From NCBI GenBank assembly GCA_045118955.1, contig JBGVKB010000037.1:1-18617 (forward strand): DNA of 18,617 bases. Direction: 5' to 3'. Of this stretch, positions 1 through 7,754 are shown in pieces. Every line of letters begins with the position of its first letter. Positions within the stretch are counted from its first letter, which is position 1. The notes under the pieces were generated by a model. It searched no databases and was not told the origin of the DNA. It saw only the letters and a list, made by a program, of their open reading frames with translations. The position numbers and the translations under genes are program-made. The stretch comes from SFJ001 sp045118955. Its GTDB lineage: Bacteria; Bacillota; Clostridia; Oscillospirales; Ruminococcaceae.

Positions 1-1
1 G

Positions 2-1561
2 GCCGCCGAGGGGGCCATCACCGTGTTTGCCGACAACCTGCGTCAGCTTCTGCTGCAGCCGCCCATCCGGGGCAAGGTGGCGCTGGGTATGGACCCCGGC
101 TACCGCATGGGCTGCAAGCTGGCGGTGGTGGACCCCACCGGCAAGGTGCTGGACACCGCTGTGGTCTACCCGGTGCCCGAGTTCAAGCGGGTGGAGCAGG
201 CCAAGGCCGTGGTGAGCGGGCTGATCCGCAAGCACGGCGTGCAGATCATCGCCATCGGCAACGGCACCGCCGGCGCGGAGACCGAGCAGTTCGCCGCCGG
301 CCTCATCGCCGAGATGGGCGCGGACGTGCAGTACATGGTGGTCAGCGAGGCGGGCGCCAGCGTCTACTCCGCCAGCCCGCTGGCCGCGGCGGAGTTCCCC
401 CAGTTTGACGTGAACCTGCGCAGCGCTGTGAGCATCGCCCGTCGTCTGCAGGACCCGCTGGCCGAGCTGGTGAAGATCGACCCCAAGGCCGTGGGCGTGG
501 GCCAGTACCAGCACGATATGCCCCAGAAGCGCCTGAACGAGGCGCTGGACGGCGTGGTGGAGGGCTGCGTCAACGAGGTGGGCGTGGATCTGAACACCGC
601 CAGCGCCCCGCTGCTGCAGCGGGTGGCCGGCGTCAGCGCCAGCGTGGCCAAGAACATCGTGGCCCGCCGCGAGGAGGAAGGCCCCTTTGCCAGCCGCGCC
701 CAGCTCAAAAAGGTGAAGGGCCTCGGCCCCAAGGCCTTCCAGCAGTGCGCGGGCTTCCTGCGGCTGCCCGGCGCGAAGGAGCCGCTGGACGGCACCGCCG
801 TGCATCCCGAGAGCTACGCCGCCGCCGAGGCTCTGCTGACCCTGTGCGGCTTTGAGAAGAAGGACATCGGCACCGAGGCCATCAAAGCACTGCCCGAGCG
901 GGCGGGGCGCATCGGTATGGCGGCCCTGTGCGAGGCCACCGGCGCGGGTGAGCTGACCCTGAAGGACATTCAGGCCGAGCTGCTGCGCCCCGGTCGGGAC
1001 GTGCGCGACAGCCTGCCCCCGCCGCTGCTGCGCAGCAAGGTGCTGGAGCTGACCGATCTGACCGAGGGCATGGAGCTGATGGGCACCGTGCGCAACGTGA
1101 TCGACTTCGGCGCGTTCGTGGACATCGGCGTGCATCAGGACGGTCTGGTGCACATCAGCCAGCTCAGCGACCGGATGGTGAAGCACCCCAGCGACGTGGT
1201 CAAGGTGGGCGACGTGGTCAAGGTGCGGGTGCTGGCGGTGGATGTGAAGAAAAAGCGCATCAGCCTGACCATGCGCACCGACCCCGCCGCGCCCCGCCGC
1301 ACCCATGAAAAGCGCCCCAAGCCCCCCAAGAAGCTGCGCCTGAGCGAGCTGACCGAGGGCATGGAGCTGCAGGGCACCGTGCAGGGCACCGAGAGCTTCG
1401 GCGCGTTCGTGGACATCGGCGCGGTGCGCAACGGCCTGCTGCACATCAGCCGCATGGACGGTGAACTGAGCGTGGGCGACGCGGTGCGGGTGAAGATCCT
1501 GTCCGTGGACACAGAAAAGAACCGCATCAGCCTGACCATGAAGGGCATCAAGCAGAGCTGA
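2..1561 (+). CDS. tex: Tex, transcription accessory RNA-binding protein (5' truncated by window edge)
   Basis: Tex is a cytoplasmic nucleic-acid-binding protein of the YqgF/HhH/S1 family, implicated in transcript handling. The reading frame is already open at base 2, so the gene starts outside the window. About 519 codons are visible of a family usually 720-780 residues long. Seen in order: the YqgF (RNase H-like) domain beginning VALGMDPGYRMGCKLAVVD, a helix-hairpin-helix region (NTASAPLLQRVAGVSASVAK and KVKGLGPKAFQQCAGF), then an S1 domain from about base 1061. A second complete S1 domain follows from about base 1352 and ends at the stop. Textbook Tex has one S1 domain, so the tandem copy is odd and shares long stretches of identical DNA with the first. 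A GTG at 23 could be mistaken for the start but lies inside the conserved domain. Transcription ends at the hairpin shared with nnrD. Confidence 0.97.
   Translation, partial: AAEGAITVFADNLRQLLLQPPIRGKVALGMDPGYRMGCKLAVVDPTGKVLDTAVVYPVPEFKRVEQAKAVVSGLIRKHGVQIIAIGNGTAGAETEQFAAGLIAEMGADVQYMVVSEAGASVYSASPLAAAEFPQFDVNLRSAVSIARRLQDPLAELVKIDPKAVGVGQYQHDMPQKRLNEALDGVVEGCVNEVGVDLNTASAPLLQRVAGVSASVAKNIVARREEEGPFASRAQLKKVKGLGPKAFQQCAGFLRLPGAKEPLDGTAVHPESYAAAEALLTLCGFEKKDIGTEAIKALPERAGRIGMAALCEATGAGELTLKDIQAELLRPGRDVRDSLPPPLLRSKVLELTDLTEGMELMGTVRNVIDFGAFVDIGVHQDGLVHISQLSDRMVKHPSDVVKVGDVVKVRVLAVDVKKKRISLTMRTDPAAPRRTHEKRPKPPKKLRLSELTEGMELQGTVQGTESFGAFVDIGAVRNGLLHISRMDGELSVGDAVRVKILSVDTEKNRISLTMKGIKQS
1058..1421 (+). 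repeat. Direct repeat inside tex encoding the duplicated S1 domain
   Basis: Two blocks are repeated at a constant offset of 291 bases. Bases 1058-1078 equal 1349-1369, a 21-base block encoding LTEGMEL. Bases 1105-1130 equal 1396-1421, a 26-base block encoding FGAFVDIG. The intervening sequence has diverged. The constant register indicates a 97-codon intragenic duplication, or gene conversion keeping the copies alike. Confidence 0.85.
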
Positions 1562-1580
1562 CCGCCCCATAAAAAGTAAA

Positions 1581-1613
1581 ACACAGCCCGGAGCAGACTG
1601 CTCCGGGCTGTGT
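1581..1613. terminator. Bidirectional hairpin terminator between convergent tex and nnrD
   Basis: Bases 1581-1596 (acacagcccggagcag) are perfectly complementary to 1598-1613, giving a 16-bp arm pair around a minimal loop. On the minus strand the hairpin is followed by TTTACTTTTT, a good tract for stopping nnrD transcripts. On the plus strand the downstream tract (CGCTTTGTTC) is weaker. The hairpin lies 20 bases after the tex stop and 26 bases past the nnrD stop. Confidence 0.85.
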
Positions 1614-1638
1614 CGCTTTGTTCGATGGTTCGTGGATG

Positions 1639-2511
1639 TCAGCGCCCGTTTTCCGCAAAGACCTCCCCCAGAGCCGCGGGCAGGTCGCCGGGAAGCATCC
1701 CCCACTGGCCCAGCCGGGCGGCTGCCTTATCCGCCGCCGCGCCGTGCAGGGCCACCGCACAGCAGGCCGCGTCTGCCGCGTCCAGCCCGGCGGCGCACAG
1801 CGCGCCCATCATGCCGGCCAGCACGTCGCCGCTGCCGCCCCGGGCAAGCCCCGGGTTGCCGGTGGTGCTGCGCCACAGCCGGCCGTCCGGCGCGGCGATG
1901 ACCGTCCCCGCGCCCTTCAGCACCACGATGCAGCCCCATTCGGCGGCCTTTGCCGCGGCGAGACCCTCCCGGTCGGCGTTCACCTCAGCGGAGGACAGCC
2001 CGCACAGCCGCCCCATCTCGCCGGGGTGGGGGGTCAGGATCAGCGCCCCGCCCCCGGTAGCGAGGGGGATGCCCTGCCCGGCCACTGCGTTCAGGCCGTC
2101 CGCGTCCAGCACCACCGGGCAGCGGGCGGCGGGCAGCAGGGCGCGCACCAGCGGCGCGGCGGCCTTGCCCAGCCCCGGCCCCAGCACCAGCGCCTGACAG
2201 GTGGGCAGGGTCTCCAGCAGGGCGGGCAGGTTCTCCGCCCCGATGCCCCCGTCCGCGTCCGCCGCGCAGGGCAGCAGGGTACACTCCGGGGTGCGGGCGA
2301 GGGTCAGGCTCAGCACCGGCTCGGTGGAGGCCAGCGTCACGATGCCCGCCCCGCCGCGCAGCGCCCCCTCGGCGCACAGGGCGGCCGCGCCCCGGTACCG
2401 GGTGCTGCCGCACACCAGCAGCGCCCGCCCGAAGGTGCCCTTGTGGCTGGCGGGGTCGCGGGCGGGCAGCAGGCTCCACACATCGTTCAGGGTGAAGGGT
2501 CGGATGGTCAT
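1639..2511 (-). CDS. nnrD: ADP-dependent NAD(P)H-hydrate dehydratase
   Basis: NnrD dehydrates the damaged hydrated cofactors NADHX and NADPHX back to NADH and NADPH, using ADP (ATP in eukaryotic homologues). It is a cytoplasmic ribokinase-fold enzyme. Of 290 residues, the family landmarks are HKGTFGR (23-29), GPGLG (111-115), DADGLN (136-141), TPHPGEMGRL (160-169), KGAGT (199-203) and GNPGLARGGSGD (218-229). The last holds the catalytic Asp in GxGD. This is the stand-alone dehydratase: the epimerase domain (NnrE) fused to it in many bacteria is absent, so an epimerase gene would have to lie elsewhere. The ATG at 2511 is preceded by AAGGAGG at good spacing. The gene diverges from the sirtuin gene across 168 bases and converges on tex. 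Confidence 0.95.
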   Translation of the reverse strand: MTIRPFTLNDVWSLLPARDPASHKGTFGRALLVCGSTRYRGAAALCAEGALRGGAGIVTLASTEPVLSLTLARTPECTLLPCAADADGGIGAENLPALLETLPTCQALVLGPGLGKAAAPLVRALLPAARCPVVLDADGLNAVAGQGIPLATGGGALILTPHPGEMGRLCGLSSAEVNADREGLAAAKAAEWGCIVVLKGAGTVIAAPDGRLWRSTTGNPGLARGGSGDVLAGMMGALCAAGLDAADAACCAVALHGAAADKAAARLGQWGMLPGDLPAALGEVFAENGR

Positions 2512-2679
2512 GGCCGCGCCTCCTTGCGCACAAATTTTTTGGGTGGATGCCCGGCAAAGGGCTGCAAAAACTGCTGCCCGGCGGGCGGGTTTGTGTTATA
2601 CTGTTTCCATAAGTATAATGCACTTCGCGCCCGGGCGCAAATGCCGGGGCGCAGCCGACCGTAAGAAAGGGGAACGACC
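2512..2679. promoter_or_regulatory. Divergent nnrD / sirtuin intergenic region with plus-strand promoter
   Basis: For the sirtuin gene, a perfect TATAAT -10 sits at 2614-2619 with TTGTGT (2591-2596) 17 bases upstream as a weak -35. The predicted start is near 2626, leaving a leader of about 55 bases with AAAGGGG before the ATG. An overlapping TATACT-type sequence lies at 2597-2602. No convincing -35/-10 pair was found for nnrD on the minus strand, although the same AT-rich patch is the obvious place for it. Confidence 0.6.
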
Positions 2680-3390
2680 ATGGATCAGAAGCTGGAAGCC
2701 CTCATCGCAAAAAGTTCCAACATCGTGTTCTTCGGCGGAGCCGGCGTCAGCACCGAGAGCGGCATCCCCGATTTCCGCAGCGTGGACGGCCTGTACCACC
2801 AGAAATACGACTACCCGCCCGAGACCATCCTCTCGCACACCTTCTTTGAGCGACACACCGAGGAATTTTACCGTTTCTACCGGGATAAGCTCATTGTGAA
2901 GGACGCCAAGCCCAACGCCGCCCATCTGCGCCTTGCCCGGTTGGAGAAGCAGGGCAAGCTGAAGGCGGTCATCACCCAGAACATCGACGGTCTGCATCAG
3001 GCCGCCGGCAGCGAGGTGGTGTACGAGCTGCACGGCAGCACCCTGCGCAACTACTGCACCCGGTGCGGCAAGTTCTATCCGGTGGAGTTCATCGCCGGGA
3101 GCGCCGGTGTGCCCACCTGCGCCTGCGGCGGCCTTGTGAAGCCGGACGTGGTGCTGTACGAGGAGGGGCTGGACGAGGAGACCATCATGGGCGCGGTGCA
3201 CGCCATCCAGCGGGCCGACCTGCTCATCGTGGGCGGCACCAGCCTTGCGGTGTACCCCGCGGCGGGCCTGCTGCAGTACTACCGCGGTCGGGAGCTGGTG
3301 CTGCTGAACAAGACCCCCACCCCGGCGGACAGCCGGGCCACCCTCATCATCCGGGAGCCGATCGGTCAGGTGCTGGAGGACCGGGTGTAA
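2680..3390 (+). CDS. cobB: NAD-dependent protein deacylase, Sir2 family
   Basis: Sirtuins remove acyl groups from protein lysines, consuming NAD+ and releasing nicotinamide and O-acyl-ADP-ribose. Acetyl-CoA synthetase is the classic bacterial target. The 236-residue protein has the bacterial sirtuin length and all hallmarks: GGAGVSTESGIPDFR (19-33), TQNIDGLH (99-106), the catalytic His118 in ELHGS, a zinc site Cys126/Cys129 with Cys147/Cys149, KPDVVLYEE (154-162) and GGTSLAVYPA. Tyr or Arg positions that mark desuccinylases were not resolved, so acyl preference is open. AAAGGGG precedes the ATG. A 40-base gap without a hairpin leads to the methyltransferase gene, suggesting co-transcription. 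The divergent neighbour, nnrD, also concerns nicotinamide cofactors. Confidence 0.96.
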   Translation: MDQKLEALIAKSSNIVFFGGAGVSTESGIPDFRSVDGLYHQKYDYPPETILSHTFFERHTEEFYRFYRDKLIVKDAKPNAAHLRLARLEKQGKLKAVITQNIDGLHQAAGSEVVYELHGSTLRNYCTRCGKFYPVEFIAGSAGVPTCACGGLVKPDVVLYEEGLDEETIMGAVHAIQRADLLIVGGTSLAVYPAAGLLQYYRGRELVLLNKTPTPADSRATLIIREPIGQVLEDRV

Positions 3391-3430
3391 AACGTGACAT
3401 ACAAACGATAAAAAGACTGGAGCAACGCCA

Positions 3431-4663
3431 ATGAAAACTGCCCGCCCCTATCCCGCATACACCGTCACCAAAAAGGCGGAGGCCTCCATTGTGGAGGGGC
3501 ACCCCTGGGTGTACGCCGATGAGATCACCGAAGCCCCCGAAGCCGCACCCGAAAACGGCGCGCTGGTGGACGTGCTGAGCCAGAAGGGCCGCTATCTGGG
3601 CACCGGCTTTCTGAGCCTTGCCAGCAAGATCCGCATCCGGCTCATCAGCCGCAACGCCAACGACCGCTTTGACGAGGCCTTCTGGCGGCGGCGCTTTGAG
3701 TACGCGTGGGCCTACCGCAAGACCGTGATGGGCCGCGAGGATCTGACCTGCTGCCGGGTCATCTTCGGCGAGGCCGACCAGATGCCCGGCCTGACCGTGG
3801 ATCGCTTCAACGACATTCTGGTGGTGCAGATCCTGTCGGTGGGCATGGAGCTGCGCAAGGCAGAGCTGCTGCCCCTGCTGGCCGAGGTGCTGCGCGCCGA
3901 CGGCCAGACCATCGCCGGCATCTACCAGCGCAACGACGCCGCCCTGCGGGAAAAAGAGGGGCTGGAGCAGGGCAAGGGCTGGCTGGAGATCCCCGGCGAA
4001 GCCCACCCCGACAGCACCGAGACCGAGATCTGCGAAAACGGCGTGTACTATCATGTGGACTTCGAGAACGGCCAGAAGACCGGCTTTTTCCTCGACCAGA
4101 AGTACAACCGCCGCGCCGTGGCCAAGCTCGCCCGGGGCAAGACGGTGCTGGACTGCTTCACCCACACCGGCAGCTTTGCGCTGAACGCCGCCAAGGGCGG
4201 GGCCGCCCGGGTCACCGCGGTGGACGTGAGCGCTTCCGCGGTGGAGATGGCCCGCCGCAACGCGGTGCGCAATCAGCTCCACGGGGTGATGGACTTCACC
4301 TGTGCGGATGTGTTCGACCTGCTGCCCAGGCTGGAGGCCGAGGGCAGCCCCTACGACTTCATCATTCTGGATCCGCCCGCCTTCACCAAGGCGCGAAAGA
4401 CCGCCCAGAACGCCATGCGCGGCTACAAGGAGATCAACTACCGCGCCATGAAGCTGCTGCCCCGGGGCGGCTATCTGGCCACCGCGAGCTGCAGCCACTT
4501 CGCCAGCGAGGCCATGTTCATCAAGATGCTGCATGCCGCCGCCCACGACGCCAACCGCCAGCTTCGTCAGATCGAGGTGCGCCAGCAGGCCCCCGACCAC
4601 CCCATCCTGTGGAATGTGGAGGAGACGGATTATCTGAAGTTTTTCCTGTTTCAGGTGATCTGA
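3431..4663 (+). CDS. rlmI: Class I SAM-dependent 23S rRNA methyltransferase, RlmI family
   Basis: This family methylates cytosine C5 of 23S rRNA (position 1962 in E. coli for RlmI); the exact target here is inferred. The 410-residue protein begins with a PUA-type RNA-binding domain (about residues 5-75, with EGHPWVYADEI), followed by a linker domain and a Rossmann methyltransferase domain. Motif I is VLDCFTHTGSFALNAA near residue 239, the acidic SAM-ribose region is VTAVDVSA, motif IV is FIILDPPAFTK near residue 313, and the candidate catalytic Cys lies in TASCSHF near residue 353. GGAG sits a few bases before the ATG. It is probably co-transcribed with the sirtuin. No terminator immediately follows; the first is 123 bases downstream, beyond a new promoter. 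Confidence 0.92.
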   Translation: MKTARPYPAYTVTKKAEASIVEGHPWVYADEITEAPEAAPENGALVDVLSQKGRYLGTGFLSLASKIRIRLISRNANDRFDEAFWRRRFEYAWAYRKTVMGREDLTCCRVIFGEADQMPGLTVDRFNDILVVQILSVGMELRKAELLPLLAEVLRADGQTIAGIYQRNDAALREKEGLEQGKGWLEIPGEAHPDSTETEICENGVYYHVDFENGQKTGFFLDQKYNRRAVAKLARGKTVLDCFTHTGSFALNAAKGGAARVTAVDVSASAVEMARRNAVRNQLHGVMDFTCADVFDLLPRLEAEGSPYDFIILDPPAFTKARKTAQNAMRGYKEINYRAMKLLPRGGYLATASCSHFASEAMFIKMLHAAAHDANRQLRQIEVRQQAPDHPILWNVEETDYLKFFLFQVI

Positions 4664-4733
4664 ACGGGCGGCTTTCGTGGAGCCACACGAAAACACGTCC
4701 CTGCAACAGAACAAAGTTTTGTCAGTTTGCCAG

Positions 4734-4763
4734 TTGACCGCCCTGCCGCCCGGCAGATATAAT
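4734..4763 (+). promoter_or_regulatory. Sigma-A-like promoter of glnN
   Basis: TTGACC (4734-4739) and a perfect TATAAT (4758-4763) are separated by 18 bases, predicting initiation near 4770. An inverted repeat, CTGCC-GCCC-GGCAG (4743-4756), fills the spacer, and a short palindrome ACAAAGTTTTGT (4711-4722) sits just upstream of the -35. Both are candidate regulator sites. The Bacillus GlnR box (TGTNA-N7-TNACA) is not matched with correct spacing. No better promoter is visible between here and glnN. Confidence 0.75.
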
Positions 4764-4785
4764 TTTACCATTGAAAAGCAGTAAA

Positions 4786-4824
4786 GGGGCTGCGGGATGG
4801 CCCGCGGCCCCGTTTGCTTTTTTT
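4786..4824 (+). terminator. Intrinsic terminator/attenuator in the glnN leader
   Basis: GGGGCTGCGGG (4786-4796) pairs with CCCGCGGCCCC (4801-4811), an 11-bp stem with one G-T wobble and an ATGG loop, followed by GTTTGCTTTTTTT. It lies about 16 bases after the predicted glnN transcription start and 65 bases before the glnN ATG, so it reads as an attenuator. It could also serve as terminator for read-through from rlmI. A short alternative pairing, GCAG (4778-4781) with CTGC (4790-4793), would invade the left arm but is weak. Confidence 0.8.
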
Positions 4825-4851
4825 CGCGCGGCCCACGGAGGGGTGGAGCCG

Positions 4852-4884
4852 ATGTACGCTGTGACCCGCTTGTATAAGGAGTAA
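4852..4884 (+). CDS. Possible ten-codon leader peptide upstream of glnN
   Basis: A small ORF, MYAVTRLYKE, starts at ATG 4852 with a strong GGAGGGG (4837-4843) eight bases upstream and ends in TAA at 4882-4884, four bases before the glnN ATG. Its last codons AAG-GAG overlap the glnN ribosome-binding site, so translation of one could couple to or mask the other. It contains no glutamine codon, which argues against classical amino-acid-codon attenuation. Only the ribosome-binding site and geometry support it. Confidence 0.4.
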   Translation: MYAVTRLYKE

Positions 4885-4888
4885 GACT

Positions 4889-6976
<2,088 letters not shown>

Positions 6977-6988
6977 TTGAGAGCAAAT

Positions 6989-7034
6989 AAAAGGCCGGAG
7001 GCCCGCCCCACAGGGGGCAGACCTCCGGCTTTTC
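6989..7034. terminator. Terminator between convergent glnN and desulfoferrodoxin gene
   Basis: AAAAGGCCGGAGG (6989-7001) pairs with CCTCCGGCTTTT (7022-7033) with one bulged G. A nested GCCCC-ACA-GGGGGC hairpin fills the loop. The plus strand has a TTTTC tail and the minus strand TTTTATTTGC, so it can serve both genes. A second small minus-strand hairpin with a GCGA tetraloop lies at 7064-7079, just after the desulfoferrodoxin stop. Confidence 0.85.
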
Positions 7035-7089
7035 TGATGCTTGCAGGAGAATATGGGGGATCAACCGGATCGCTCCGGTCTATGGCAGG

Positions 7090-7482
7090 TTACAGCTCGG
7101 TCTTCCACAGGCCGTGCAGGTTGCAGTACTCGTACACCGCCGCAGGCTTCTCGCCGGGGACGGTAAAGACGGCCTCGGGGGCCTCGCCGGGCAGCAGGCT
7201 GCGGAAATGCACGCCCTTGTCGGTGACCAGGCAGATCCACTGGATGTAGTGGACATCCAGCATGGGATGCTCCACGCTGCCGATCTTGGCGGTCACAACG
7301 TCGCCCTCCACATTCACGGCGGGCACGTGCTTCTCATGGGCACCGTCGCTGGTGCCGGGGATCAGCTCCTCCATCTTCTGGCCGCAGCACATCACAGGCA
7401 CACCGTTGTCCTGCACCAGGGTGATGATGTTGCCGCAGTGGGAGCAGCGGAAGAAACGGACGTTCTCAAAAGACTTTTTCAT
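7090..7482 (-). CDS. dfx: Desulfoferrodoxin-type superoxide reductase (2Fe-SOR)
   Basis: The enzyme reduces superoxide to hydrogen peroxide without making oxygen, the typical strategy of anaerobes, and is fed by rubredoxin-type donors. The 130-residue protein has both iron sites. The N-terminal desulforedoxin-like FeCys4 site is Cys13, Cys16, Cys32, Cys33 (CSHC and MCCG). The catalytic FeHis4Cys site is His52 in EKHVP (with the conserved Glu50 and Lys51), His72 in EHPM, His78 in DVHYI, Cys120 and His123 in CNLHGLW. No ligand is missing. AAAGGAG stands before the ATG. It is a single-gene unit read from its own promoter (7549-7577). No rubredoxin gene is adjacent. Confidence 0.96.
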   Translation of the reverse strand: MKKSFENVRFFRCSHCGNIITLVQDNGVPVMCCGQKMEELIPGTSDGAHEKHVPAVNVEGDVVTAKIGSVEHPMLDVHYIQWICLVTDKGVHFRSLLPGEAPEAVFTVPGEKPAAVYEYCNLHGLWKTEL

Positions 7483-7548
7483 AATGGGATCTCCTTTCGA
7501 TTATGCAAGGCCCGGGCGGGTGGGCCGTTTGTTCTTTGCTATGAGTTT

Positions 7549-7577
7549 ATTCTACACCAAAACGGTATAGTTTGCAA
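7549..7577 (-). promoter_or_regulatory. Sigma-A-like promoter of the desulfoferrodoxin gene
   Basis: On the minus strand TTGCAA (7572-7577) and TAGAAT (7549-7554) are separated by 17 bases, predicting initiation near 7542 and a leader of about 60 bases. A GGCCC...GGGCC hairpin-forming stretch (7509-7526) lies in this leader. No PerR-like operator was recognised. Confidence 0.7.
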
Positions 7578-7690
7578 GAGGTGCAGAACAGATTCGGCAA
7601 CCTGCCATAAGTATGTGCAGCGGCGATGTGCATTATGATGAATTTTGCCCGGGATTTCCGGATTTGGGGCAAAAGGGCGGGGGATGTGCC

Positions 7691-7720
7691 TTGCGGCGGG
7701 GTCGGGTTTGGGTGTAGGAT
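7691..7720 (+). promoter_or_regulatory. Candidate promoter of the large surface-protein gene
   Basis: TTGCGG (7691-7696) and TAGGAT (7715-7720), the latter preceded by TG, are 18 bases apart, with initiation expected near 7727 and a leader under 30 bases. The remaining part of the 7483-7754 intergenic stretch shows nothing further beyond the divergent desulfoferrodoxin promoter. Confidence 0.5.
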
Positions 7721-7754
7721 AAAACCAATAATATCAAACCGCGAGGTGAAGGGT

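Noticed and set aside
4720..4739. GlnR operator before glnN
   Set aside because: TGTCA and TGACC half-sites are present, but the spacing and order do not fit TGTNA-N7-TNACA.
7626..7754. Upstream in-frame extension of the surface-protein gene
   Set aside because: There is no ribosome-binding site at the ATG at 7626, the extension covers the candidate promoter, and it would bury the signal anchor 50 residues inside.
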